From NCBI GenBank assembly GCA_029960085.1, contig JASCPG010000021.1:1-42474 (forward strand): DNA of 42,474 bases, in the 5' to 3' direction. The position numbers and the translations under genes were made by a program. Below the pieces are notes generated by a model, which was not told where the DNA came from, did no database searches, and worked only from the letters and a program-made list of their open reading frames with translations. How positions within the stretch are numbered: position 1 is the stretch's first letter; each line of letters begins with the position of its first letter. Below, piece by piece: positions 1 through 7,912 of the stretch. The DNA is from Microbacteriaceae bacterium PS02067 (GTDB lineage: Bacteria; Actinomycetota; Actinomycetes; Actinomycetales; Microbacteriaceae).

Positions 1-1068
1 AGGGACCTGGTGGGGGAGGACGACGGCGGTCGCCACGCCTCCGACCAGGAGGACCGCGGCGGCGGCGACCCCGACGAGCGCGCCGACACTCCCGAGCGCG
101 CCGCTCGCGGCCGCGGCTCCCACGACACCGCCCGCGGCGCCACCGGTTCCGGCGACCCCGCCCGCAGCGCCCGTCGTGCCGCCGAGGCCCCCCGTACCGG
201 TGGTCAGGACGGTGTCCGGCATCACGGGCGACACCCCCGCAGCGAGCGCGACGATCGGCGCCGAGCCGCCCTGCACAGTCGCGAGGTAGGCCGTCGCGCC
301 GCCGGCGCCGAGCGTGAGCGGAAGGAGTATCAGTGCGAGTCGGCGAGAGACATCCTGCGCCTCGGCGGCGACGATCGTGCAGCGCGTGCACCCCGCCAGG
401 TGCGCCTCGACCTTTCCGACATCGCGGCGGCCGAGATTCCCGCGCGCGTATGCACCGAGGTGCTCGATCGTCCAGCGGCACTCCGAGTCGGCGGGTGCTG
501 CGCGCAAGTGCGCCTGCACCCACGCCTCACGCAGACCTTCGCGCGCGCGGAAGGCGAGTTGCGCGACCGCCGTCGCCTTCATCCCGAGCAGGGGAGCGAC
601 CTCCGACGGCTTCATCTGCTCGATCTCGGTGTACCAGAGCACCTCCTGCCAGCGGGTGGGAAGACTGCGGAAGGCCTGTGACGTGAGGCTCCGGTCGAGC
701 GCCTCGTCCGTGGCGTGCGCCTCGGCATCCGGGTCGGCGACGGACTCGAGTTCATCGGCCGACGTCTCGCGTCGGGCCTGACCCCAACGGGCCGCTGTGT
801 TGCGGATACTCGTGAACAGATAGGCGCGGAAGGCGCCCGTGGGCCCGCCGCCGCGCTGGATGGTCTGATAGATCCGCGCGTAGGACTCCTGCACGAGGTC
901 GTCCGCATCGAATGCGGAGGTGATGGAGTTCGCCACCACGATGCCGGACCGGTAGTGGCGACGCCACAGCTCCGCGTATGCGTCCGCGTCCCCCGCGCGC
1001 GTGCGCAGAACGAGATCCGCGTCGGCGATGTCGGTGACATCGGGGCGCGTGTCGTCGTGCTCGGTCAT
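1..1068 (-). CDS. ECF sigma factor with C-terminal zinc-finger and membrane tail (partial)
   Basis: The frame is open from an ATG at 1068 to the window edge (356 codons, C-terminus missing). Residues about 18-90 match sigma region 2 (a D-A-D-D-L-V-Q-E-S-Y segment) and about 125-185 match region 4 with its helix-turn-helix, so it should direct RNA polymerase to a small promoter set. After region 4 comes an anti-sigma-like segment with a zinc-finger H-x3-C-x2-C motif (HLAGCTRC), then a hydrophobic stretch (LALILLPLTLGAGG), a long Gly/Ala/Thr-rich linker, and a second hydrophobic helix close to the edge. This suggests a sigma factor tethered to the membrane by its own anti-sigma module. No separate anti-sigma gene is seen upstream; whatever follows lies outside. 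The fused type is known in Actinobacteria, but I cannot assign the ECF group. Sigma identity is confident; regulation by the tail is inference. Confidence 0.88.
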   Translation of the reverse strand, partial: MTEHDDTRPDVTDIADADLVLRTRAGDADAYAELWRRHYRSGIVVANSITSAFDADDLVQESYARIYQTIQRGGGPTGAFRAYLFTSIRNTAARWGQARRETSADELESVADPDAEAHATDEALDRSLTSQAFRSLPTRWQEVLWYTEIEQMKPSEVAPLLGMKATAVAQLAFRAREGLREAWVQAHLRAAPADSECRWTIEHLGAYARGNLGRRDVGKVEAHLAGCTRCTIVAAEAQDVSRRLALILLPLTLGAGGATAYLATVQGGSAPIVALAAGVSPVMPDTVLTTGTGGLGGTTGAAGGVAGTGGAAGGVVGAAAASGALGSVGALVGVAAAAVLLVGGVATAVVLPHQVP

Positions 1069-1374
1069 GCGGTGTCCGCTCGCGTGCAGGGGTGATGGTG
1101 TGTCTCGACGAAGAGACCCCGTCGCGCCCGGATCATGACGCGACCTTCCCATTTTCCCTGATCCGATGACGAAGGGGATCCCCAGTTGGATGCCGAGATG
1201 GGCGTGCAGGAAATAAATCCGAGAAGTCGCGTCATAGATCCCGGTCTGCGGCGTCTCTTGATCAGACGGTCTTCTCGCACACCTGTGGGAGACAGGTGCA
1301 CGGGGGGTGATGAGCCTGCGGACCGTCTGCCGGATCCGGTAGCGGGCGGGGCTTGCCCGCAACGGAACCGGAGA
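1069..1374. other. Non-coding region between sigma factor and nagA with small hairpins
   Basis: No convincing gene. It holds the sigma factor's promoter region (leftward), but I see no clear -35/-10 pair. Two short perfect inverted repeats are visible: CACCTGT-GGGAG-ACAGGTG at 1280-1298 and GTCTC-6-GAGAC at 1102-1117. A weaker GCGGGC...GCCCGC hairpin lies at 1342-1360. The stretch around 1150-1240 is less GC-rich than its surroundings, consistent with a promoter zone. The hairpins could be operators or mRNA structures; nothing here decides which. Confidence 0.4.
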
Positions 1375-1410
1375 GCGGGGCGGAGGCGCGGGGGAGCGTC
1401 TCCGCCCCGC
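1375..1410 (-). terminator. Probable terminator after nagA
   Basis: Perfect 11-bp arms GCGGGGCGGAG / CTCCGCCCCGC with a 14-base loop lie 18 bases past the nagA stop codon. There is no T-tract, as is common for actinobacterial hairpin terminators. Confidence 0.6.
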
Positions 1411-1427
1411 GGTCGTCTGCGGCGGCG

Positions 1428-2567
1428 TCAGACCTCGCGGGCGCCGTTCACCCAGACCTGCCGGACCTGCAGGTCGTCGTCGAGGAGGACCGCGTCTGCG
1501 GCGGCGCCCGGACGCAGGCTCCCGTAGCGCCCTGCGACACCGATGGCCCGGGCGGGGACCGAGGTGAGCGACGCGACTGCGCTCGGGAGCGCGAGTCCGC
1601 TTCGGACGACGAGGCGAAGCGCGGCATCCTGCGTCAGCGTCGACCCCGCGATCGCGCCATTCGAGTCCAGTCGCGCCGTGCCGGCGGTGACGGTGACGGC
1701 GAGTCCACCGAGCTCGTAGTGCCCGTCGGATGCCCCGGCCGCCGCCATCGCATCGGTGATGAGCGCGATCCTGCCGGGTGCGCCCGCGAACGCGAGCGAG
1801 ATGACGTCGGGATGCACGTGGATGCCGTCGGCGATGAGCTCCAGCGTGACGCGGTCGTCGCGCATCGCGGCGACGACGGGGCCCGGGGCGCGGTGGTGGA
1901 TGCCGGGCATGCCGTTGAACGCGTGCGTGAGGATCGTCGCCCCGGCGTCGAACGCCGCCCGGGTCTGCTCCTCCGTGGCCGACGTGTGTCCGACGGCGAC
2001 CGCGACGCCCGCCGCGACGAACTGGGCTGTCGCATCGAGGCCGCCCGGGAGTTCGGGCGCGAGCGTCACCTGGCGGACGGTGCCGCGGCCGGCGTCGACG
2101 AGGCGGGCGACGGAGGCCGCGTCCGCGGGGCGCAGCAGGCTCTCGGTGTGGGCGCCCTTGTGCGCCACGTCGAGGAACGGGCCCTCGAGGTGTGAGCCGA
2201 GGATCGTCGCATCGCGCTCGACGAGGTCGGCGACGACCGCGACCCGGCGCGCGAGGTCGTCGATCGATGCGGTGACGAGCGAGACCACGGCGCGGGTCGT
2301 GCCGTGCGCGAGGTGCATCGCCCGCGCTGTGCGGATCGCCTCCACACCGTCGTCGAACGACGCGCCGGCGCCGCCGTGACCGTGGATGTCGACGAAGCCG
2401 GGTGCGAGGTGGGCTCCGTGCCCGTCGATCACGTCGGCCGCGGGAAGCTCACGCCACGCCTCGCCCGTGCCGGTCGCCTGCACGAGCCCGTCCGCGAAGG
2501 CGATCCAGGCATCCGGAGTCACGGCGCCGTCGTCGATGAGGCGGACGGAGTGGATGACGGTGGTCAT
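1428..2567 (-). CDS. nagA: N-acetylglucosamine-6-phosphate deacetylase
   Basis: 379 aa, cytoplasmic amidohydrolase that removes acetate from GlcNAc-6-phosphate to give glucosamine-6-phosphate in amino-sugar and chitin-fragment catabolism. The family signature is complete: metal-site H-x-H at H62/H64 (DIHGHGG), E128 in SHLEGPF, H194 in VGHTSAT, H215 in THAFNGM, and the catalytic D272 in ITDAM. Length is normal for the family. The chosen ATG overlaps the stop of the upstream hexosaminidase gene by four bases (ATGA), so the two are translationally coupled. That pairing fits a pathway in which the hexosaminidase releases GlcNAc and NagA acts after phosphorylation; no GlcNAc kinase or nagB is in the window. 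A GC-rich hairpin follows the stop. Confidence 0.95.
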   Translation of the reverse strand: MTTVIHSVRLIDDGAVTPDAWIAFADGLVQATGTGEAWRELPAADVIDGHGAHLAPGFVDIHGHGGAGASFDDGVEAIRTARAMHLAHGTTRAVVSLVTASIDDLARRVAVVADLVERDATILGSHLEGPFLDVAHKGAHTESLLRPADAASVARLVDAGRGTVRQVTLAPELPGGLDATAQFVAAGVAVAVGHTSATEEQTRAAFDAGATILTHAFNGMPGIHHRAPGPVVAAMRDDRVTLELIADGIHVHPDVISLAFAGAPGRIALITDAMAAAGASDGHYELGGLAVTVTAGTARLDSNGAIAGSTLTQDAALRLVVRSGLALPSAVASLTSVPARAIGVAGRYGSLRPGAAADAVLLDDDLQVRQVWVNGAREV

Positions 2568-4108
2568 GAGCGGACCTCTTCCGTGTCGTCGCTCCAGGGG
2601 ATGCCCCGAAGGCGTGTGAACCCGATGCCCTGGCTCTTCCAGAGTGGTGCCATGGCGGCGACGCGCGCTGCGAAGGACTCCCAGGTGCGCAGCTCGCTCG
2701 TCCCGACGGCGGGGGACCATGCGGCCTCGGCGGCCGATGCGATCCGAGGGAAGGCGAGCGCGTCGATGTCGTCGAGCGTGCGGACGGTCTCGGACCACAG
2801 CGGCGCCTCGACGCCGAGGATCTGTTCGTCGCCCACACCCGCGATGACGGATGCCGGGTCCCACTCGTACGAGCGTCGGGCGCTCGTCACCCCGCGGGCC
2901 CACGTCAGTCCGAGAGGCGAGTCGGCGTCGAACTTCATGTCGAGGTAGATCGCGTCGGCGGGCGACAGGATGAGAGAGGACCCGAGGTCCGTGAACGTGC
3001 GCGCCTTGTCGTCCATGCCGTCCGTCGGCGTGACGAACCCCCAGTACTGCCCGAGGGTCGAGGGGTGGATGCCCGACGATGCGCCGGCCTCGTGCCAGGC
3101 GACCGGGACCTTCCCGAGATGCGCGACGAGCGCTGTCACGCGGTCGACGAAGGCGGCGTAGTCCGCGGGGGCCGTGCCGAGACATTCGTCGCCGCCGATG
3201 TGCAGATACGGTCCCGGGGTCGTCCGTGCGACTTCGCCGAGCACATCGGCGAGGAACGCCCAGGTCGCGTCATCACGGATCTTCAGGGACGAGAATCCGA
3301 CCGCCATCCCCTCGTACGCGACGCCGCTCGCGGGGAGTCCGCCGCCGTGCACACGCGCGGTCTCGCGGATCTCGTCGCTGAGCACGGGTGCTTCGACCAG
3401 TTCGGGGTAGGCGAGCGAGACGGCGTGCGTGTGGCCGGGGAGGTCGATCTCGGGCACGACGATCATGTGGCGCGCGGCCGCGTGCTCGATGATCGCGCGA
3501 TAGTCGGCCTGCGTGTAGAGCCCGCCCGGATCGCCGCCGACCGCGGTTGCCGACGCCTTCTCGGTGAGAAGCGGGCGCGAGGCGATCTCGAGCCGCCACC
3601 CCTGATCGTCCGAGAGGTGGAGGTGCAGCACGTTGAACTTGAGGCTCGCCGCGCGCTCGATGTACGCCTGCACGGTGCTCACGGGGTGGAAGTGTCGGGC
3701 GACGTCGAGCATGACCCCGCGGTAGGCGAATCGCGGTGCGTCGGCGATGTGCACCGCGGGGATCTCCCACCCGTCCCCCGCGGGAGTGATCAGCTGGACG
3801 AGGGTCTGGATGCCGTAGTAGAGGCCTGCCGCGTCGGCGCCCGTCACGGTGACACCCGCCGCCGAGGCATCCAGCACGTACGACTCGGCCGGTCCGTCCG
3901 CGGTGATGGTCAGGGCGATGGTGGCGTCGGCCGCGCGCGACGCGGGCACTTCCGGTAGCCCGGTGCGTGCGCGGACGGCCGCGCGGAGCGCCCGGACCGC
4001 CTCCGCATCGCCCGTGATGGCCGTGCTCGCCTCGAGGGCGAACGGCGCGGCATCGGATGCCTCCAGGGAGACCGGGGCGGGCAGGACGGGGGGCCGCCGA
4101 CGCTTCAT
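2564..4108 (-). CDS. Beta-N-acetylhexosaminidase, GH20 family
   Basis: 514 aa. It should cleave terminal beta-linked GlcNAc/GalNAc from chitobiose-like oligosaccharides by the substrate-assisted GH20 mechanism. The N-terminal domain (about 1-120) is the usual small alpha/beta domain. The TIM barrel follows, with HLHLSDDQGWR at about 162-172 and the catalytic D307-E308 pair in HIGGDECLG. A late EAPLWSE segment carries the conserved substrate-site tryptophan. The N-terminus is basic and proline-rich with no signal peptide, so the enzyme is probably intracellular and acts on imported oligosaccharides; extracellular relatives carry a leader. First gene of a two-gene operon with nagA (4-base overlap). 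The start sits seven bases after a TAGGAT box with no ribosome binding site, suggesting a leaderless mRNA. Specificity (GlcNAc, GalNAc or muropeptide sugar) cannot be read from the sequence. Confidence 0.93.
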   Translation of the reverse strand: MKRRRPPVLPAPVSLEASDAAPFALEASTAITGDAEAVRALRAAVRARTGLPEVPASRAADATIALTITADGPAESYVLDASAAGVTVTGADAAGLYYGIQTLVQLITPAGDGWEIPAVHIADAPRFAYRGVMLDVARHFHPVSTVQAYIERAASLKFNVLHLHLSDDQGWRLEIASRPLLTEKASATAVGGDPGGLYTQADYRAIIEHAAARHMIVVPEIDLPGHTHAVSLAYPELVEAPVLSDEIRETARVHGGGLPASGVAYEGMAVGFSSLKIRDDATWAFLADVLGEVARTTPGPYLHIGGDECLGTAPADYAAFVDRVTALVAHLGKVPVAWHEAGASSGIHPSTLGQYWGFVTPTDGMDDKARTFTDLGSSLILSPADAIYLDMKFDADSPLGLTWARGVTSARRSYEWDPASVIAGVGDEQILGVEAPLWSETVRTLDDIDALAFPRIASAAEAAWSPAVGTSELRTWESFAARVAAMAPLWKSQGIGFTRLRGIPWSDDTEEVRS

Positions 4109-4130
4109 GTAAAGAATCCTAACAAATAGG
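4109..4130 (-). promoter_or_regulatory. Leaderless promoter overlapped by a palindromic operator for the hexosaminidase-nagA operon
   Basis: Read leftward, TAGGAT (a TAnnnT -10 box, 4121-4116) is followed by exactly seven bases and then the start codon, the spacing expected when the A of ATG is the transcription start. Overlapping it is a 15-base imperfect palindrome, GTTAGGATTCTTTAC (4123-4109), whose GTTAGGA half resembles sites of ROK/NagC-type repressors (TTAGGAAA...TTTCCTAA). A second inverted repeat, CCTA-5-TAGG, spans 4118-4130. The stretch is AT-rich in a GC-rich window. A repressor bound here would block the -10. The regulator is not encoded in the window; ROK assignment is inference. 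Confidence 0.6.
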
Positions 4131-4155
4131 GTGGGGTCAGCCTAGTGGCATCCGA

Positions 4156-4161
4156 TATGCT
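4156..4161 (+). promoter_or_regulatory. Probable -10 box for the glyA-folD transcript
   Basis: TATGCT lies about seven bases before the likely 5' end of the ZTP riboswitch and matches the actinobacterial TAnnnT pattern. No convincing -35 is visible. Confidence 0.45.
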
Positions 4162-4163
4162 CA

Positions 4164-4240
4164 TCGTGTCGCAACTGGCGTTGAGGTGGACCACCACCGG
4201 GGAGCGACCACTTGGCAATCGACCGTTCGCCTGGGTCGGG
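4164..4240 (+). ncRNA. ZTP riboswitch (pfl motif) upstream of glyA
   Basis: The leader carries the signature blocks of the pfl/ZTP aptamer in order: AACTGGCG (4173-4180), GTGGACCACCACCGGGGAGCG (4186-4206, the highly conserved core), a variable stem-loop, and CGCCTGGG (4228-4235) that pairs back in the pseudoknot. ZTP/ZMP accumulates when 10-formyl-THF is short, and the switch then turns on one-carbon genes; the downstream glyA and folD are classic members of that regulon. About 70 bases separate the aptamer from the glyA start, room for an expression platform. I see no obvious U-tract terminator there, so translational control or a GC-rich terminator is possible. Confidence 0.92.
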
Positions 4241-4309
4241 TAGCTCGATGATCGGGTGCCGTTGCGCAGCGACGGCGTCTCGAGAACACCCGCCCACCAG
4301 GAGGACACG

Positions 4310-5584
4310 ATGACCGATCCGTACTTCAACGCCCCGCTCGCCGAGGTCGACCCCGAGATCGCCCAGGTGCTCGAGCGGGAGCTCGAGCGTCAGCGCGGCT
4401 ACCTCGAGATGATCGCCTCCGAGAACTTCGTGCCCGTCTCGGTGCTGCAGTCTCAGGGCTCGGTGCTCACCAACAAGTACGCCGAGGGCTACCCGGGCCG
4501 GCGCTACTACGGCGGCTGCGAAGAGGTCGACGTCGCCGAGGAGCTCGCCATCGCCCGCGCGAAGGCCCTCTTCGGGTCGGAGTTCGCGAACGTGCAGCCG
4601 CACTCCGGGGCATCCGCGAACGCCGCCGTCCTGCACGCGATCGCACGCCCCGGTGACACGCTGCTCGGCCTCTCGCTCGACCAGGGCGGGCACCTCACGC
4701 ACGGCATGAAGATCAACTTCTCCGGGCGTCTGTACAACATCGTCGCGTACGGCGTCGACCCCGAGACGTCGATCATCGACATGGACGAGGTCGAGCGCCT
4801 CGCCGTCGAGCACCAGCCGAAGGTGATCATCGCCGGGTGGTCGGCGTACCCGCGTCAGCTCGACTTCGCGCGCTTCCGCGAGATCGCCGACAAGGTCGGG
4901 GCGCTCCTGTGGGTCGACATGGCGCACTTCGCCGGTCTCGTCGCGGCGGGCCTGCACCCGTCGCCGGTGCCGCACGCTCACGTCGTCTCGTCCACCGTGC
5001 ACAAGACGATCGGCGGTCCGCGTTCGGGCTTCATCCTCACGAACGACGAGGACATCGCCAAGAAGATCAACTCCGCCGTCTTCCCGGGTCAGCAAGGCGG
5101 TCCGCTGATGCACGTGATCGCCGCGAAGGCGACCGCGTTCAAGCTCGCCGCGACGCCCGAGTTCAAGGAGCGTCAGGAGCGTGTCGTGCGCGGCGCCGCG
5201 ATCCTCGCCGAGCGCCTGTCGCAGCAGGACGTGAAGGATGCCGGGATCGCCGTGCGCTCCGGCGGCACCGACGTGCACCTCGTGCTCGTCGACCTCCGCG
5301 ACGCCGCGATCGACGGCAAGCAGGCCGAGGATCTCCTGCACGAGATCCACATCACGGTGAACCGCAACGCGGTGCCCAACGACCCGCGCCCGCCGATGGT
5401 GACCTCGGGCCTGCGCATCGGGACGCCCGCGCTCGCGACCCGCGGCTTCGGCGACGCCGAGTTCACCGAGGTGGCAGACGTCATCGCCCTGGCCCTGCAG
5501 CCGGGCGCCGACCTCGAGGCGCTGCGCACCCGCGTGGCATCCCTCACCGCCGCCTTCCCCCTGTACCCGGGGCTCACCCAGTGA
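4310..5584 (+). CDS. glyA: Serine hydroxymethyltransferase
   Basis: 424 aa PLP enzyme that interconverts serine and glycine and charges tetrahydrofolate with a one-carbon unit. The active-site lysine is K232 in [14 protein letters not shown], and the folate/PLP motifs [13 protein letters not shown] (about 35-47) and [10 protein letters not shown] (about 97-107) are intact. The ATG is preceded by AGGAGGA at a six-base gap, which decides the start. It follows a ZTP riboswitch and is followed 100 bases later by folD, which uses its product 5,10-methylene-THF, so the two form a one-carbon operon responding to folate starvation. Length is normal for bacterial SHMT. Confidence 0.97.
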   Translation: MTDPYFNAPLAEVDPEIAQVLERELERQRGYLEMIASENFVPVSVLQSQGSVLTNKYAEGYPGRRYYGGCEEVDVAEELAIARAKALFGSEFANVQPHSGASANAAVLHAIARPGDTLLGLSLDQGGHLTHGMKINFSGRLYNIVAYGVDPETSIIDMDEVERLAVEHQPKVIIAGWSAYPRQLDFARFREIADKVGALLWVDMAHFAGLVAAGLHPSPVPHAHVVSSTVHKTIGGPRSGFILTNDEDIAKKINSAVFPGQQGGPLMHVIAAKATAFKLAATPEFKERQERVVRGAAILAERLSQQDVKDAGIAVRSGGTDVHLVLVDLRDAAIDGKQAEDLLHEIHITVNRNAVPNDPRPPMVTSGLRIGTPALATRGFGDAEFTEVADVIALALQPGADLEALRTRVASLTAAFPLYPGLTQ

Positions 5585-5599
5585 CGGTCCGCCCCTCCG

Positions 5600-5659
5600 C
5601 CGAGACGCAACCTGCCGCGCGAAACTCCCGGGTTTCTGGGGCGGGGGCTTGCGTCTCGG
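5600..5659. repeat. Long inverted repeat between glyA and folD
   Basis: Perfect 11-bp arms CCGAGACGCAA (5600-5610) and TTGCGTCTCGG (5649-5659) enclose 38 GC-rich bases inside the glyA-folD spacer. It could be a REP-type element or an mRNA processing/attenuation hairpin. The downstream arm ends 25 bases before the folD start, so it might reduce folD expression relative to glyA. No second copy of the arms was noticed in the window. Confidence 0.6.
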
Positions 5660-5684
5660 TGAGTGCACGGGCCGGGAGCCACCG

Positions 5685-6569
5685 ATGACGGCGACCGTTC
5701 TCGACGGGCGGGCCACGGCGGCGGCGATCAAGGCCGAGCTCGCCGAGCGCGTCCAGAAGCTCAAGGCACGGGGCGTCACGCCGGGGATCGCGACGGTGCT
5801 GGTCGGCGCCGACCCGGCATCCCAGCTGTACGTCGGCATGAAGCACCGTGAGTCCGAGGCGATCGGGATGAACTCGATCCAGGTCGAGTTGCCGGCGGAT
5901 GCCACGCAGGCCGACGTCGAGGCGGAGATCGATCGCCTCAACGCCGACCCCACCTGCCACGGCTACATCGTGCAGCTGCCGCTGCCGCGTCATCTCGACA
6001 CCGACCGGATCCTCGAGCGGATCGACCCGGCGAAGGATGCCGACGGCCTCCACCCCACGAACCTCGGCAAGCTCGTGCTGAACGTCAACGACGAGATCTC
6101 CTCGCCGCTGCCGTGCACGCCGCGCGCCGTGATCGAGCTGCTCGAACGGAACGGCTACGGCCTCGCCGGCACCCACGTCGTGGTCGTCGGCCGCGGCGTG
6201 ACGATCGGCCGCTCGATCGGGCTGCTGCTGACGCGCCGCGCGGTGAACGCGACGGTGACGCTCACGCACACGGGGACGCGCGATCTGCCGTCGTACCTGC
6301 GCCAGGCGGATGTCATCGTGGGCGCGGCCGGGGTCAAGCACCTCGTCCGGCCGGAGGACGTCAAGCCCGGGGCCGCCGTGCTCGACGTCGGTGTGACGCG
6401 CGAGGTCGACCCCGAGACGGGCAAATCCCGTGTGTACGGCGACATCGCCCCCGGCGTCGACGAGGTCGCGGGCTGGCTCTCGCCGAACCCCGGTGGCGTC
6501 GGACCGATGACGGTCGCCCTGCTCATGACCAACGTGGTGGAGGCTGCCGAGCGCGGCATCCGGGGCTGA
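5685..6569 (+). CDS. folD: Methylene-THF dehydrogenase / methenyl-THF cyclohydrolase
   Basis: 294 aa bifunctional enzyme that oxidises 5,10-methylene-THF (from GlyA) to methenyl-THF using NADP+ and hydrolyses it to 10-formyl-THF for purine synthesis. The catalytic Y49-x3-K53 (YVGMK) is present, as are the folate-site [11 protein letters not shown] motif (about 87-97), DADGLHP, and the Rossmann-fold [11 protein letters not shown] nucleotide-binding loop. The C-terminal [13 protein letters not shown] block is complete. A GGGAG ribosome site lies six bases before the ATG. It is the second gene of the ZTP-controlled operon. The next gene is convergent, with a REP-like hairpin between. Confidence 0.97.
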   Translation: MTATVLDGRATAAAIKAELAERVQKLKARGVTPGIATVLVGADPASQLYVGMKHRESEAIGMNSIQVELPADATQADVEAEIDRLNADPTCHGYIVQLPLPRHLDTDRILERIDPAKDADGLHPTNLGKLVLNVNDEISSPLPCTPRAVIELLERNGYGLAGTHVVVVGRGVTIGRSIGLLLTRRAVNATVTLTHTGTRDLPSYLRQADVIVGAAGVKHLVRPEDVKPGAAVLDVGVTREVDPETGKSRVYGDIAPGVDEVAGWLSPNPGGVGPMTVALLMTNVVEAAERGIRG

Positions 6570-6626
6570 GCTGGCCGCGGGCTCGGGGTGCAAGCGCGCC
6601 CTGGCATCCGGGCGCCGCTGGCGCAT

Positions 6627-6702
6627 GAACTCCGCAGATTGTCGCGAATTCCGCACCGGAGCCCGGCGATGGCTGCGGAGTTCGTCGCATTCTGCGGAGT
6701 TC
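6627..6702. repeat. REP-like palindromic repeat, copy 1
   Basis: Outer arms GAACTCCGCAGA (6627-6638) and TCTGCGGAGTTC (6691-6702) are perfect. Inside them a second imperfect pair (AATTCCGCA / TGCGGAGTT) closes on a loop of about 18 bases, giving a two-stage hairpin. It lies between the convergent folD and CtaG-like genes and is clearly related to the element at 7769-7850. It may act as a bidirectional terminator or be a REP-type mobile repeat. Confidence 0.75.
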
Positions 6703-6761
6703 GTGAGCGTGCAGCGGGCTCGCCGCGGGCGTGGCGCAGGGCGGGAAGCGCGCGGTGCGCG

Positions 6762-7598
6762 TCAGGCACGGTGGATGCCGCGGAGGTGCGCTTGCACGAG
6801 CGCGTCGTGCTCCTCGTCGGTGAGCGCGTCGAAGTCTGCCGCCTCGACGCGGTCGCGCCGACCCCAGCGCACGAGCAGGATGATGAGGATCGGCACGTCG
6901 GCGACCTCGGCGATGAACCACAGCAGGTCGCCTGCGAGGTGCTGATCGCGCAGGGGATTGGGCCACCACCCCGCGCCGGTCGCCGCGGTCACGCCGTCGA
7001 CGACGTGGTCGTTCAGGCGCAGCAGGATGCCGGGGATCGAGTCGACCACGAGTTCCACGAACGCCAGCATGAACTCCACGGCGAGGAACGTCGTGGTGTG
7101 GATGCCGGTGAGTGCCATGAGCGGCACCACCAGCAGGAGACCGACCGTGAGGGCGACGACGCCGATGCCCTCGCCGATCACGGGTGAGGTGCGGAGGACG
7201 CCCGCAAGCGGTGTGAGGAACACGCAGAACGCCGCCGCGACGAGGATCGTGGCGAACATGGCGTTGCCCAGCACGCGGAACACGCGGCCGTCCAGCACGG
7301 AGTCGAGGCGGCGTCGCCCGGCATCCGCGAGCCCCGCGCGCGCGAGGTCGAGTGGGCGTCCGAGGGCGATCAGGGCGGGCACGGCCATCAGCAGAAGCGC
7401 GATCCGCGCGACGAATGCCCAGCGGAGCTCCGCCGACCACGTCCCGAGGAAGCCGAGTTCGATGACGGCGTACGACCCGAGGCCGAGCGTGTAGAAGAGC
7501 ACGGCGCGGTGGGCGGGCCACGAGGTGCCCCGACGTGCCGCGCGGCGCATCCCGAGGGCATACGCCAGCGCCGCGCCGACCAGCACCGCGATCGTCAC
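6762..7598 (-). CDS. CtaG-type cytochrome c oxidase assembly membrane protein
   Basis: 278 aa integral membrane protein with about seven hydrophobic segments. It resembles the caa3_CtaG family, implicated in assembly of cytochrome c oxidase or copper delivery to it. Matching features are the HRAVLFYTLGLGSYAVIEL segment, a GIHTTTFLAVEF helix, and a conserved loop carrying W-W-P-N-P-L-R-D-Q-H-L-A-G-D. The C-terminus is a short acidic, soluble tail. The start is uncertain: the GTG used has no ribosome site, and the reading frame continues upstream to a stop at 7653-7655 without ATG or GTG, although D-A-L-L-T-T-W-R-A-D-P looks like a natural N-terminus. It is a single gene with a REP-like hairpin on each side. 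No oxidase subunits are nearby. Confidence 0.8.
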   Translation of the reverse strand: MTIAVLVGAALAYALGMRRAARRGTSWPAHRAVLFYTLGLGSYAVIELGFLGTWSAELRWAFVARIALLLMAVPALIALGRPLDLARAGLADAGRRRLDSVLDGRVFRVLGNAMFATILVAAAFCVFLTPLAGVLRTSPVIGEGIGVVALTVGLLLVVPLMALTGIHTTTFLAVEFMLAFVELVVDSIPGILLRLNDHVVDGVTAATGAGWWPNPLRDQHLAGDLLWFIAEVADVPILIILLVRWGRRDRVEAADFDALTDEEHDALVQAHLRGIHRA

Positions 7599-7768
7599 GG
7601 GGTCGGCGCGCCAGGTCGTGAGCAGGGCATCGATGGGAGGCGTGGGCTCAGGCTAGGCCGCGCGGCTATGCGTCCGCGGTGAGGTTGGCGACCGGTGGCG
7701 GGCAGCGGGTGGCGGGCGGCGGACGGCGGCTGGCATCCGCATCCGTGGCATCCGCGCTTCGCCCCACG
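7599..7768. other. Non-coding region upstream of the CtaG-like gene
   Basis: No gene seen. The first 55 bases hold the in-frame upstream extension of the CtaG-like gene. The rest is low-complexity G-rich sequence (GGCGGGCAGCGGGTGGCGGGCGGCGG at 7696 onward, three near-copies of a GGTGGCGGGC unit) with two GGCATCC words. Confidence 0.4.
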
Positions 7769-7850
7769 CACGAACTCCGCAGATCGTCACAAACTCCGCA
7801 CTGAACCCAGGAGATGGGTGCGGAGTCCGTCACATTCTGCGGAGTTCGTG
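7769..7850. repeat. REP-like palindromic repeat, copy 2
   Basis: Outer arms CACGAACTCCGCAGA (7769-7783) and TCTGCGGAGTTCGTG (7836-7850) are perfect 15-mers, with inner arms AAACTCCGCA / TGCGGAGTCC around a loop of about 18 bases. The architecture and core match the copy at 6627-6702, 1.1 kb away on the other side of the CtaG-like gene, while the loops differ. It sits downstream of the ABC importer ATPase and may terminate it. Confidence 0.78.
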
Positions 7851-7912
7851 GGGGCCAGTGGCGCGGCGGGTGGTGGAGTGCCGCCAGCACCACGCCCCGC
7901 GCCACACCCCGG

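Noticed and set aside
10..781. Several long open frames on the + strand over the sigma factor
   Set aside because: Compositions dominated by Arg/Ala/Gly and no family features; they are shadows of the sigma gene on the other strand.
1065..1301. 78-codon leftward frame ending in an ATGA overlap with the sigma factor start
   Set aside because: Mixed codon use, no ribosome site and no recognisable content. The overlap looks like chance, though a leader peptide cannot be fully excluded.
2568..3185. Upstream extension of nagA giving a 585 aa protein
   Set aside because: The added N-terminus is an out-of-frame reading of the hexosaminidase gene. The ATG at 2567 gives the normal NagA length.
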